DNA of 64,000 nucleotides from NCBI RefSeq assembly GCF_002953135.1, contig NZ_CP026372.1, positions 2,356,001-2,420,000 of the forward strand. The letters are read 5' to 3'. Each line of letters starts with the position of its first letter. The first letter of the stretch is position 1. Below are positions 54,017 to 62,930 of the stretch, in pieces. This DNA is from Sphingobium sp. SCG-1 (GTDB lineage Bacteria > Pseudomonadota > Alphaproteobacteria > Sphingomonadales > Sphingomonadaceae). Under the pieces are notes generated by a model that saw only the letters and a list, made by a program, of their open reading frames with translations, ran no database searches and was not told where the DNA came from. Made by a program: the position numbers and the translations under genes.

Positions 54017-54519
54017 GCCACTCATCGCGTCTTGCTCCTGTCGGGTTGGTCATTGCCCTGCTGACCGGAGCTGGATGCGGGCGCGCCAAACCGAGCGGTA
54101 CGGCGGCGCCGACGGAGCAATCGATAGCTAAAAGTTCGCCGGTAAGGGCGCCTACCATGATGACCGTCGAGATTGTATCCGGCTCCCGCAGCTGGACCGT
54201 GCAGATGAATGATGGTCCTGCGGCGCGCGACTTCCTCGCCCAGCTTCCTCTGACCCTCATTCTCAAGGACTATGGCGGGAACGAGAAGATCGCTGATTTG
54301 CCGCACCCGTTGACGCGAGAGAGCGCGCCGGAGGCCGTGACGCCACAGGCAGGCGACGTGGCCTTCTACGCGCCGTGGGGCAATCTCGCGATCTTCTATC
54401 GCGACGGGCATCACTCGCCGGGGCTTATCCGCCTTGGCCAGCTTCGAGGTGACGCTGCGAAATTCGCCGGCACAGAGCCGCTTTCGGTGACGATCCGTCG
54501 AGCCGAACGCTCCGAGTGA
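54013..54519 (+). CDS. cyclophilin-fold lipoprotein
   Basis: A 168-aa protein with a lipoprotein signal (LVIALLTGAGC, Cys at about residue 22) and a C-terminal cyclophilin-like domain (RSWTVQMNDGPAARDFLAQLPLTLILKDYGGNEKIADLP, GDVAFYAPWGNLAIFYRDG, LIRLGQL). Such domains occur as stand-alone proteins next to aldo/keto reductases; peptidyl-prolyl isomerase activity is not established for them. It overlaps the reductase by four bases and is the last gene before the insertion sequence. Confidence 0.82.
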   Translation: MSHSSRLAPVGLVIALLTGAGCGRAKPSGTAAPTEQSIAKSSPVRAPTMMTVEIVSGSRSWTVQMNDGPAARDFLAQLPLTLILKDYGGNEKIADLPHPLTRESAPEAVTPQAGDVAFYAPWGNLAIFYRDGHHSPGLIRLGQLRGDAAKFAGTEPLSVTIRRAERSE

Positions 54520-54619
54520 ATGTCGCTTGGGACCGCGAACGCGTTATGACGCTCGCTAGGCTCAGGACCCATTGATGTGAGCGTCACGATCTGATTCAGG
54601 CTCCGCGAGGAGACCGTAG

Positions 54620-55377
54620 ATGAGTGACCTTTACTGGCTGACTGATGAGCAGATGGCACGTCTGCAGCCGTACTTCCCCAAGAGCCACGGCAGGCCGCGG
54701 GTGGATGACCGGCGGGTGCTGAGCGGCATCGTCTTCGTCAATCGCAACGGGTTGCGCGGGTGTGATGCGCCGAGCGCGTACGGCCCGCACAAGACGCTCT
54801 ACAATCGCTGGAAGCGTTGGGGTGAACGGGGTGTTTTCCTGCGGATGATGGAGGGTCTTGCGGCAGCGGAGGCCGTACCGAAGACCGTCATGATCGACGC
54901 GACCTACCTGAAGGCGCACCGCACGGCGTCGAGCCTGCGGGTTAAAAAGGGGGTCTTGGGCGGCTGATCGGCCGCACCAAGGGCGGCATGAACACCAAGC
55001 TGCACGCCGTCAGCGATGCGGACGGACGGCCCTTGAGCTTCTTCATGACCGCCGGACAGGTCAGCGACTACACCGGCGCGGCAGCCCTGCTCGACGACCT
55101 GCCGAAGGCGCAATGGCTGCTCGGCGACCGTGGCTATGATGCGGATTGGTTCAGGGACGCCCTGGAGGCCAAAGGCATCCAGCCATGTATCCCAGGTCGG
55201 AGATCGCGCAACGAGCCGGTCAGATACGACAAGCGGCGCTACCGGCGCCGCAGCCGGATCGAGATCATGTTCGGTCGCCTGAAGGACTGGCGCCGCGTCG
55301 CCACGCGCTACGACCGATGCCCGACGGTCTTCTTCTCCGCCATTGCTCTCGCTGCCACCGTCATCTTTTGGCTATGA
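54620..55377 (+). CDS. IS5/IS427-group transposase made by -1 frameshift
   Basis: The first frame (54620-54967, 115 aa) carries the N-terminal domain LTDEQMARLQPYFP and the first catalytic Asp in MIDATYLKAH. The second frame ends at 55377 and carries LLGDRGYDADWFRDAL (second Asp) and RRRSRIEIMFGRLKDWRRVATRYDR (Glu), completing the DDE triad. A slip at A-AAG-GGG (54946-54952) joins them into 252 aa. The start has GAGGAG upstream. The gene appears intact. Confidence 0.9.
54946..54952 (+). other. -1 programmed frameshift site in the transposase
   Basis: The heptamer A-AAG-GGG lets both tRNAs re-pair after slipping back one base (AAG to AAA, GGG to GGG). It sits 15 nt before the end of the first frame and precisely at the join of the two conserved halves. 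Confidence 0.8.
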
Positions 55378-55613
55378 CCAATGAGTCCTGACCCTAGTCA
55401 GTTGCGGCGGCCGCGACGCCCCTGCCTCTCCTCCGCGACTGCTCCGGGGGAGGCGGGGTCTCAGGCCTGGACTAGTTAGCCATCATCCAGTTTCAATCAC
55501 GCCAAATGCACGACCTCCCGAGATTATCGCTGCGAGAATGAGCATGTCGCCTCCTTCCGGCCACAGGGAACAGAGCAGCCGTCGGATCCAGGAGATCGGA
55601 CGGCTGCCACCGC

Positions 55614-56367
55614 CTAGAACCGATCCAGATCCGAGGCGAACGTCACCGGCCCTTTGTAATGCATGGCGATCGCCGCCTTCGCTGCCGGGATCTCATCCTC
55701 GTTCATGCCAATGTGAGTCAGTACAAGTGCTTTCGCGCCGGCTCGCTGTGCCATGAGCCCTGCCTCCGCCGGGGAGAGGTGTTGGACATGATAATGTCGG
55801 GATACGGCCTCCAGCGCCGCTGGGGAAGCATCCGGCCGACTCGCCGGCGACTGTAATCGCGATGTTGCCGATCCTCCCGGACCAGCCGTCGCTCAACTCC
55901 ACAACCTGGACCGTCTCGGCCGGCGACACGCGGCTGCGTTCACGGATATTGGCCGCCGCCTCGGTTGCAGGCAGCATCGCCTGCACGAGCGCATCCACGG
56001 TGGCTTTGGTTCCAGGCGGGCCGTAGATCGTGATCGGTGCCGGCGCCAGCACCTGAAATCGCCGCGACAGGAGCGCGAACAGTCCGCCCGTATGGTCAAA
56101 GTGAAGGTGGCTGATGAAGACCGACTGAATCTTCTCGAAGGGAACGCCCGCTTTGCCAACCTGCTGAGCCGCGCCATCGCCAACATCCACCAGGATCATC
56201 TGGTCCCCTGATATCAGGAGGTTCGCCGGCTGAGCGCGGGCGGGCCGTGGAATCGGCCCGGACGCGGTGCCCAGAGTCACGAACGTGGGGTCGGTCGCCG
56301 ACGCAGCTCCAGCCGATAGAACGATTGTAGTTGCGGCTGCGACAGCAAACTTCATCTTGCTAAGCAT
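55614..56367 (-). pseudogene. exported MBL-fold metallo-hydrolase, one-base frameshift
   Basis: Removing one base gives about 250 aa. It has a signal peptide (MLSKMKFAVAAATTIVLSAGAASA), an N-terminal LVDVGDGAAQQ, the metal motif SVFISHLHFDHTGGLFALL, and after the repair HYHVQHLSPAEAG, LVLTHIGMNEDEIPAAKAA and a stop at 55614. The break lies at a run of four Gs on the plus strand (55822-55825), where three keep the frame: FPAALEAVSRHYH follows. The start at 56367 has AGGGAG about 7 nt upstream. The protein resembles periplasmic MBL hydrolases of the arylsulfatase/RNase Z type. Assembly error is as likely as true loss. Confidence 0.82.
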
Positions 56368-56686
56368 CCTCAGTCTCCCTTGAATTCCAGTAATCATTTC
56401 CGCGTGTGTGCTTGCTGCTCGCCGGCTTTCGCTGTCTTCAGAAGGCGCCGGCACAAGGGAAGCCCCTCTCGCCGACAGAAGAAGCTCCGGCCGCTCTCGT
56501 GAGGATGATTGGCCAAGCGTCAGCCTGGAGACATTGGGATTCACAGTCCCGATGCCGACGAGTGCGCTGCGGAAGCTGCCCCTACAAGCGATTGGCTCAG
56601 TAAGGATCATTATTCCAAGCGGCACAGCTGCAGTTCCGGACTGTTTCGAATACATGATCAGCAGCGAGCCTTCTGCGGCTAATCCT
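56368..56686. other. gene-free stretch between the MBL hydrolase and the second receptor
   Basis: Both strands have open frames but no recognisable domain. I see no strong hairpin, tRNA or repeat here. It should contain the promoter of the MBL gene if that gene is not read from the receptor transcript. Confidence 0.5.
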
Positions 56687-58870
56687 TCAGTAATTGAAGC
56701 GCAACCGTACACCCAGCTCCCGCGGCCGTCCCATGTCCCAGCGCAGGTTGCCAACCAGGGTCAGCAGATTGAGGCCACCTGTCACATACTCCTTATCCGC
56801 GAGGTTCGTGCCAAACACCGCTATGCTCCAGCGCTTGTCGGCCGAGCGGAGCTCCACCTGCCCGTTCAGCAGACCATAGGAGGGCACGACCAGGGCATCG
56901 ACATTGCTTGCTGCACTCGCCTGCTCGCTGCGCCAGGAGTAGTCCAGGTTGGCGGTCAATCGCACACCGGACGCCAGCTCGACGCGATACTGCCCGCCCA
57001 ATGTATAGGACCAGCGCGGAAGGCGCGGCAGCGGACTGCCGAGGTTCACGCCTACACCTGGATTTAGCCTGTCGAATGCGCCCTCCAAGAATGCGCCACT
57101 CACGCGAAGACGGAACGCGTCGGTCACGGCGAAGTCGGACTCCAGTTCGAGGCCATAGATGTGGGCCTCGCCGGCATTCTCTAGAATTGACGTCGGCGCT
57201 TGCGGAGCTGGTGGTGGCGGAGTGTATTGACGATTAATCTGCATGTTTTTGTAGTCGGTGTAAAAGAACGTGGGGTTCACGCGAGCCCGGCCATTCCAAA
57301 ACTCTGTGCGCGCGCCGACCTCGAACGAAGTTACTTCCTCGGATTGAAAGGGGATTGTATCAGCATTGGCAGGCACGATGTTGAAGCCGCCAGCTCGAAA
57401 ACCCCTGCTGACCGTCGCGTAGGTCATGACGTCTTTGGACCAGTCGTACTGGACCCTCAGAAGGGGAAGAACCATGTCCTCGTCTGAGCTGCCGGAGTTG
57501 GACATCCCTGCTACTGGGAGGATGCTGAGCGTGCGGATACTGATCTCTTCCTGCCCAACTCGCAGCCCCCCCGTGACCGAAAGGCGTTCCGTCACATCAA
57601 GCGTGAGATTTGCATATGCGGATAGGGATTCTCGCCTCGTCAAACTGCTGGCTCGCGCTTCGTTCACGATTCCGGCTGCGTTTGGTGAGAACTGACTGCC
57701 CAGCGTCTCTAGCTCTTCCTTATAGTAGAACAGGCCCCCGACATAATGGAACTTGGTTCCCAGATCCCCGATTGCCTGAAGTTCGTGCGACCACGATTCG
57801 ATGCTATTTGTGCTACCTTGCCGGGCAACATGCGCCGGGCTGCCGTCCAAGTCGTTGCTATAAGTATCGTCAATCTGCGAACGACCGCTGAGCCACTTCA
57901 ACTCAAGCGAATCGCTGACCTGCCAATCGGCCACGAAGCGCAAGTGGTTGGCCTTTGTGTCGTTGAAATTGTCGATTTGTAGCCCGCCATAGGTGCAGTA
58001 GGTGCACGGCGAAGCCAAATCCTGCGTGTAGCGCGGCAAGTTCGTCGGGCGGCTATTCCATCGCGCAGCCAGGGTGCCGGTAGGGCTGATCTGGGAGATA
58101 TAGGTGCTGGAGCCACGGCTTTCGCTTTCAGAAAGCTCGTAGCTGAGATCAATTGTGATCGCGTCGGTCGGCCGAAATCGCACCTGCGCACGAGCGAGCC
58201 GATTCTCAGTGGCACCTCCCTTGCGATCCCCGATCACTTCGTCGACATATCCGTCGGTCTGCATCGTGGCGCCCGTCAGACGAACCGCTAGCTTGTCACC
58301 TATCGGGACGTTAAGCGCACCGATGAGGTCGATGCGGTCGTAACTCCCGTAGGTTCCTTCTAAAAATCCCTCAAAGTCTTCGGTCGGCTTTCTCGTGCGG
58401 TAGCGGATCGCGCCGCCGATGGAGTTGCGGCCGAAGAGTGTTCCTTGCGGCCCTCGAAGGACTTCAACCTGCTCAATGTCCATCGCCCGCAACACATTGC
58501 CTGAAATGCCGGGATAGTAAAAATCGTCGATGTACAACGGCACGGAAGGTTCACTGCCGTTGCCCGCACGAATTTGCCCAAGGCCGCGGATCCAGAAGGT
58601 GGCACTGTTTGCGCCGGGTCCGTTGGTCTGTGAGCCGATTGATAGGCTAGGCACGAGGCCTTCAAGCCCTCGCACAGATTGCACGCCACGCGCCTGCAAA
58701 TCTTCGCTTGTTATCGCCGTTACGGCCACCGGCGTGTCTTGCAGGTCTCCACTGCGTCGCTCTGCCGTGACGATGATCTCGTCGAGAGCCGGGTCAGCAG
58801 ATTGTGTCTGGGCGTGAGCGGCCGACGTCACGACAATACAAGCGGCCGAGGCGAAAAGCGCAACTTTCAT
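56687..58870 (-). CDS. TonB-dependent outer-membrane receptor, second
   Basis: A 727-aa outer-membrane transporter. It has a signal peptide (MKVALFASAACIVVTSAAHA), a TonB-box-like EIIVTAERRSGDLQDTPVAVTAI, a plug with VEVLRGPQGTLFGRNSIGGAIRYRTRKP, and a barrel ending in RPRELGVRLRFNY. The plug sequence is of the FecA-like/catabolic class common in sphingomonads, often beside aromatic-degradation genes. The start at 58870 has GGAGGA 5 nt upstream. A motif shared with other genes of this island lies about 140 bp upstream. The ligand is unknown. Confidence 0.92.
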   Translation of the reverse strand: MKVALFASAACIVVTSAAHAQTQSADPALDEIIVTAERRSGDLQDTPVAVTAITSEDLQARGVQSVRGLEGLVPSLSIGSQTNGPGANSATFWIRGLGQIRAGNGSEPSVPLYIDDFYYPGISGNVLRAMDIEQVEVLRGPQGTLFGRNSIGGAIRYRTRKPTEDFEGFLEGTYGSYDRIDLIGALNVPIGDKLAVRLTGATMQTDGYVDEVIGDRKGGATENRLARAQVRFRPTDAITIDLSYELSESESRGSSTYISQISPTGTLAARWNSRPTNLPRYTQDLASPCTYCTYGGLQIDNFNDTKANHLRFVADWQVSDSLELKWLSGRSQIDDTYSNDLDGSPAHVARQGSTNSIESWSHELQAIGDLGTKFHYVGGLFYYKEELETLGSQFSPNAAGIVNEARASSLTRRESLSAYANLTLDVTERLSVTGGLRVGQEEISIRTLSILPVAGMSNSGSSDEDMVLPLLRVQYDWSKDVMTYATVSRGFRAGGFNIVPANADTIPFQSEEVTSFEVGARTEFWNGRARVNPTFFYTDYKNMQINRQYTPPPPAPQAPTSILENAGEAHIYGLELESDFAVTDAFRLRVSGAFLEGAFDRLNPGVGVNLGSPLPRLPRWSYTLGGQYRVELASGVRLTANLDYSWRSEQASAASNVDALVVPSYGLLNGQVELRSADKRWSIAVFGTNLADKEYVTGGLNLLTLVGNLRWDMGRPRELGVRLRFNY

Positions 58871-59800
58871 CGGATCCTCCCATTTGCCCTGTCTTGTTGA
58901 CAGGCGCGTATTGAACCAAAGTGTGTCGAAAGGCACAGACTCGGGAGTCGGCCCGCTCTGGTTTGCTTCATTCGCAGCAACCGTGATGTACAGCTATTAT
59001 ATTCCAAGTCAAATAGATTGATTGGAGTTGCATTGCCCGTCCGGGAAGTCGCCTGCGTACACCCGGCTGTTCATGTCGTTGGAGGTCGCCGAGCAATCCT
59101 GCAGTACACAGGGCAGATGCGTCGCATCGATGGCCGCGTCTAGCCTCTGTTATAACCGGCATCCATTTGGACCGTAGCCTCAGCGATCCGGCACGACAGG
59201 CTGAGGGCGGCAGCGTGGGTACGGCATAATGGACCTCTGGGCAAAAAGCAGGATCTCCATCGGCGGAATGCGGATGGTGCCGTCCCTCGCGATCCCGGTT
59301 AGGCTGAGAAGTTAATCGCCGGGTTGACGCCTGAAAGGCTGTTCGACCGTGAGCGATGATGGATGACCTGCAATGCTGCACAGCCGCCGCCCGGGGCGCT
59401 AGATCAGACCTGCGCTGGCGTCCGCAGGTAAGCATCGCCGGTCAGTACCCGCCCCGTCTGCCATCGACGCGTCCGCCGCCGGTTGAGCCCGTGCACCACC
59501 ACAGCGGGCCGCCGCGAAGCCGCTAGTCCTGCTTCCGTACACGCGCGCTAGTCGACAGGGTTGCTGCGTTCGCGGCGTTGCGAGTACTAGCAGCCCGCCG
59601 GCGCTAGGTCCGCACCGTTGCGGGGCACGAACTCCGATACAAAGAGGACTGTTATCGCTCTGCCCGGGACAAGCTATAGGGCGAGAGGAGCGGTTCCGCA
59701 CAGCCGGCCGCAAGTGCGTGGCTGGCGTGAATAACCGGGGTGTGTGCCCGTGGATGTCGATAGGGACGCCGAAATTCTCCTCCGGCCTGGGCCAGAAATA
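58871..59800. other. long gene-free stretch upstream of the second receptor
   Basis: About 930 bp without a convincing gene; open frames are Arg/Cys-rich and lack family features. The useful content is the shared element at 59006-59019, with a TATAAT-like sequence just inside it on the minus strand. The segment 59400-59740 is G+C-rich with many short inverted sequences and may be decayed mobile DNA, but no element is identifiable. Confidence 0.5.
59006..59019 (-). promoter_or_regulatory. candidate operator/promoter element A (second receptor)
   Basis: On the minus strand it reads AATCTATTTGACTT, followed after GGAA by TATAAT, 136 bp before the receptor start. The same 14 bases occur at 63920-63933 and a two-mismatch form at 62792-62805. 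It may be an operator overlapping the -10 region. Confidence 0.55.
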
Positions 59801-60499
59801 TCACGATCTGGAGCGGAATACCCGGTCAACAGCGCGCGCGGCAATGACGTCTGCCTCGATCGGAGCGATACCGAAAGCTCTCAAGGTCAACGTGCAAAAT
59901 TGCTGCGCTGACATCATCGCGCGAGCGTGATCGCCATCAAGTAAAACTCGGTTGACCAGCGCGCCACCCACGCCGATGATGAATGCCGCTCCCGTTTCGA
60001 CAGTGTAAAGCGCAAGGCGGCCCTGATCGAGTCCGAGGCGGATGTCCGCTACGACCGGGCTATTGGTCTGGGAATCCGCACTGATGTTTTCGAACAAAAG
60101 ATGCGCCAGCAACCGGGCGTGCGCCGCGTTTTCAAGTGCTTGACCGGCATAAACCGACAATCCCGTGGCTATCCGCAACGCCGGGTCTTTTTCATCTCCA
60201 TTGGCGGCGCTGGCCAAGGCGTCAAACTCGTGCCGGGCAGTGTCAAGAAGCTCCGCTACCAGCTCATCCTTGTCGGTAAAGTGGTTATAGAAAGACTGCT
60301 TGGAGATTGCGGCCAGTTGGATGAGTTCATCGAGACTTACGACGCTATGGTGGTGCCGCCCAAACAGCTCCTGGCCCGCGCGCAGAATCGCTTCGCGGGT
60401 ACGCCGCCAACGCGGGTCTACGCGCGTGGTATCTGCCCCGTCGGCCGGGTCGGGGCGGGATGGTCGGGACGATTGCGTCATGGGATATTCATCCTTCAT
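59801..60499 (-). CDS. TetR-family transcriptional regulator
   Basis: A 232-aa repressor with the TetR helix-turn-helix at residues about 30-75 (RRTREAILRAGQELFGRHHHSVVSLDELIQLAAISKQSFYNHFTDKDELV) and a variable ligand-binding C-terminus. An ATG six codons downstream of the chosen start is equally possible. It lies between the second receptor and the amidohydrolase-GST pair, so it probably controls one or both. Its own leader contains TGGACT-like sequences related to the island's shared motif. Confidence 0.9.
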   Translation of the reverse strand: MKDEYPMTQSSRPSRPDPADGADTTRVDPRWRRTREAILRAGQELFGRHHHSVVSLDELIQLAAISKQSFYNHFTDKDELVAELLDTARHEFDALASAANGDEKDPALRIATGLSVYAGQALENAAHARLLAHLLFENISADSQTNSPVVADIRLGLDQGRLALYTVETGAAFIIGVGGALVNRVLLDGDHARAMMSAQQFCTLTLRAFGIAPIEADVIAARAVDRVFRSRS

Positions 60500-60888
60500 T
60501 CGGTCGGGCTCGCAAATAGTGCGGCCGTCATTTGCCGTTATCGAAGATGCATTATTCTGGACTCCGGATCAAACCCGGTCTTCAGCAGGCGGGAGTAGCC
60601 GCGGCGCGGTCTCCTGGGAAGCTTTGCAGCGTTCGTACCCAAGCCCTCGTCGCGCATTCACGCCTGCGCAGAAACCATATTGCGCACCTCGCCCGACATT
60701 CCTGTTAGTATAGTCAATTAAGTCCGTCGCAGGGCAGGCGTGCCTGATAACGTTGCGCTCGAACCTTTGCGCGGACGCAGGCATCAGAGCGGCGTCGATT
60801 TCGCCCTGTCCAGAACCCGTCTACAGTGCGGCGTCCCTATGGGATCCTGAACCGCAAAACGTCTGTCCGACCCATATCGCTGGCTGTC
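60500..60888. other. intergenic stretch upstream of the TetR gene
   Basis: No gene is seen. It holds two sequences that resemble the island's shared motif: ATTATTCTGGACTCC ending at 60565, about 50-65 bp upstream of the TetR start, and AGTCAATTAAGTCC at 60712-60725, with AAGTC-type repeats. They are weaker matches than the three listed elements. Confidence 0.4.
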
Positions 60889-61554
60889 TCACCTGCCGCC
60901 GATAACCGCCTGACTGGACAACGCCGCGCGCAGCTTCATATCGTCCGCCACGACCGGCGCCAGTTTCGGACGGGTGAACACCGCCTGCTGCAGTGCGCTC
61001 AGGCGCGGAAATTCTGGCAAGCGCCCCGCGACATGCGGGACCATGCGCCACGCCGACAGCACGGCAAGATACAAGTCGCAGATCCGCATCTCGCCCGTCA
61101 GCCATTGCCGGTCCACGAGTTGATGTTCAAGAAAGTCGAAGGCGTTTGACAGCCGTCCGATCGCGGCCCCGCGAACCGCATCCGCACCATCAGCATCCTC
61201 GGTCACGCGCCCGGGATGGAAGACCGCCGACCAACTCGGGTGCAATTCGGTCGCGATATAGCCGATCCACGACGCCACCTGCGCCCGCCCCAGGAAATCC
61301 GGCGGGAGCAATTCCGCCTCCGGCACCAGATCGGCGATAAGTGGCAGGATGGCGCTGTTCTCCCGAATCCTGTTCCCGTTTACGGCCAGCACCGGCACGC
61401 GCTGCAGCGGGTTGATCCGGCGATACACCTCGCCGCGATGCTCGCCCGAAGAGGTGTCGACGACGACGAGTTCGTGGTCGAGATCGCCCTCGACCAGCGC
61501 CAGGCGCGCGGCGAGCGAGCAACTCATCGGCGCGTGATACAGGGTGATGGTCAT
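60889..61554 (-). CDS. glutathione S-transferase
   Basis: A 221-aa cytosolic GST. The thioredoxin-like N-domain starts MTITLYHAPMSCSLAARLALVEGDLDHELVVVD, with the Cys/Ser active-site region at residues 10-13, VPVLAVNG (cis-Pro) and RENSAILPLIADL, the glutathione-binding Glu-Asn-Ser. The helical C-domain follows. Bacterial relatives act in aromatic catabolism or detoxification (BphK, LigE/F groups). The start overlaps the amidohydrolase stop by four bases, so the two are coupled. Confidence 0.92.
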   Translation of the reverse strand: MTITLYHAPMSCSLAARLALVEGDLDHELVVVDTSSGEHRGEVYRRINPLQRVPVLAVNGNRIRENSAILPLIADLVPEAELLPPDFLGRAQVASWIGYIATELHPSWSAVFHPGRVTEDADGADAVRGAAIGRLSNAFDFLEHQLVDRQWLTGEMRICDLYLAVLSAWRMVPHVAGRLPEFPRLSALQQAVFTRPKLAPVVADDMKLRAALSSQAVIGGR

Positions 61555-62714
61555 GACGCGGTGCCGGGCTCGACCAGCTGCGGGAACAGGCGTCTGGCAT
61601 TGCCGCTGAAGATCGCCTGCGCGTCGCCGTCGCTCGCGAGACTCACCTTGAGCCGGGCCAGCAATTTGGTCACGGCAGCCTCGGGTGTGAACGGCCAGTC
61701 GCTGCCATAGAGCAGGTGCTCCGGATCGGCGAAGCTTCGCAGGGCCGTCAGCAACCGCGGAACTGGCGCCCCTGCGAGATCGAAGTGGAGCTTGCGCAGC
61801 GTCGCCAGGATCGCATCTGGCGAGGTCCCGGCCATACCCGGCATGATCGCGGCCGCCATGGCGATGCGATCGACCAGTACAGGCATCGCGGCGCCGGCAT
61901 GAGGGATGATGAAGCGGATTTGCGGATAGCGCTCGATGCATCTGGTCAGCACCAGATTGGTAACCGCGCGCGTTGTCTCGAACATGAACTCCAGTACCGG
62001 CGCAGGCACCGTCGGTCCGGGTTGGATGCAGCCCGGGCAATGCGGCGAGGTCGGATGCAACAGCACCACCGCGCCGCGGCGGTTGAGCTCGGCATAGACA
62101 GGATCGAAGCGCGGATCGCCGGGATAGATGCCGCCGCTGTTCGACTCGAGAATGACGCCGTCGGCACCAAGCTTGTCGAACGCTGCCGTGACCTCGGCGA
62201 GCGCGCCCTCGACATCCGGCAGGGGCAGCGATGCGAAGAAGCCGAAGCGCGCCGGATGCGCGGACTTCAGCCGCGCGGCTTCGGTGTTTACCGTTCGCGC
62301 CAGCTGGCGCGCAGCCGCGTCGTTGCCGAAATGGACGCCCGGGGAGCTTATCGACAATATCGCGGTGCCGATCCCGAGGCGGTTCATCATCGCCAGCATC
62401 TCCGCTTCGCTCCAGGCCGGCAAGGCGGGCATGCCGTCGGGCTTCACGTGCCCGGCGGCGCTGGCCGCGCTGCGATATGCGTCCGGGACGAAATGGGTAT
62501 GGACGTCAATGATTCCGGTGGCGCCAGATGGGTGTCGCACGACCGGTTGCGCCGCGTTCGCAGGGTTGCTCGAAGCAAAAGCGGCAATTCCGGCCACGCC
62601 GGCCGCCAGCATCGATCGACGGTCCAGGTCCGTCAGGGCGCTCTGCACGTGGACTGGGCCCTTCGGCGGGTGCGGCGCATGTCCGTGATTCTCCACCCCG
62701 ACGCATTCTTCCAT
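61551..62714 (-). CDS. Tat-exported amidohydrolase family 2 (ACMSD-like)
   Basis: A 387-aa metal-dependent hydrolase or decarboxylase. It carries a twin-arginine-type signal LDRRSMLAAGVAGIAAFASSNPANA, then GIIDVHTHFVPD (HxH metal pair), GVILESNSGGIYPGD, VVLLHPTSPHCPGC, IRFIIPHAGAAMP and LYGSDWPFTPEAAV (the closing Asp). The set matches the ACMSD/gamma-resorcylate decarboxylase group. The start at 62714 is supported by GGGAGAG about 6 nt upstream. It is the first gene of a pair with the GST and is divergent from the BKACE gene. Confidence 0.9.
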   Translation of the reverse strand: MEECVGVENHGHAPHPPKGPVHVQSALTDLDRRSMLAAGVAGIAAFASSNPANAAQPVVRHPSGATGIIDVHTHFVPDAYRSAASAAGHVKPDGMPALPAWSEAEMLAMMNRLGIGTAILSISSPGVHFGNDAAARQLARTVNTEAARLKSAHPARFGFFASLPLPDVEGALAEVTAAFDKLGADGVILESNSGGIYPGDPRFDPVYAELNRRGAVVLLHPTSPHCPGCIQPGPTVPAPVLEFMFETTRAVTNLVLTRCIERYPQIRFIIPHAGAAMPVLVDRIAMAAAIMPGMAGTSPDAILATLRKLHFDLAGAPVPRLLTALRSFADPEHLLYGSDWPFTPEAAVTKLLARLKVSLASDGDAQAIFSGNARRLFPQLVEPGTAS

Positions 62715-62791
62715 TGATCTCTCCCTCGCCGTGCCACCCCACGCCCGAGTGTCGGGGCGTTGCTCGCGATGCTAAGCCGAACTAGATTTAA

Positions 62792-62805
62792 AGTCCAATA
62801 TATTG
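62792..62805 (-). promoter_or_regulatory. candidate operator element C (amidohydrolase/BKACE intergenic)
   Basis: The minus strand reads AATATATTGGACTT, two differences from elements A and B. It lies 78 bp before the amidohydrolase start and between two divergent genes. Confidence 0.5.
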
Positions 62806-62845
62806 CCGCGGCGCGGCGATGTGAGGGCAGATTCAAAGCACGATC

Positions 62846-62891
62846 CGCGTAACTTTCTTGATTTCTACTGGACGCTAAGTCTAGTTACGCG
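62846..62891. promoter_or_regulatory. inverted repeat before the BKACE gene
   Basis: CGCGTAACT (62846-62854) recurs perfectly inverted at 62883-62891, with 28 nt between. The right arm ends about 39 bp before the BKACE start. A TAAGTCTAG sequence lies just before the right arm. It could bind a dimeric regulator or form a leader hairpin. Confidence 0.5.
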
Positions 62892-62930
62892 AGAGTGCGG
62901 CAATAGCAGACGGGTCGCGGAGAGAGCTGG

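Larger units (their letters stand above)
54556..55397 (+). mobile_element. complete IS5-family (IS427-group) insertion sequence
   Basis: The element spans 54560-55393 (834 bp) and is bounded by CTAG on both sides (54556-54559, 55394-55397), a likely target duplication. The ends are inverted repeats: GCTCAGGACCCATTG on the left and GGTCAGGACTCATTG, read inward, on the right. The size, the two-frame transposase and the CTAG/TA target fit the IS427 group of IS5. It lies between the cyclophilin-fold gene and the MBL hydrolase and marks the border between two accessory islands. Confidence 0.9.

Noticed and set aside
56408..57067. Plus-strand open frame running into the second receptor gene
   Set aside because: It extends antisense into the conserved receptor C-terminus and lacks family features.
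58968..59713. Minus-strand open frames upstream of the second receptor
   Set aside because: No homology-like motif, poor start context, and they overlap the shared regulatory element.
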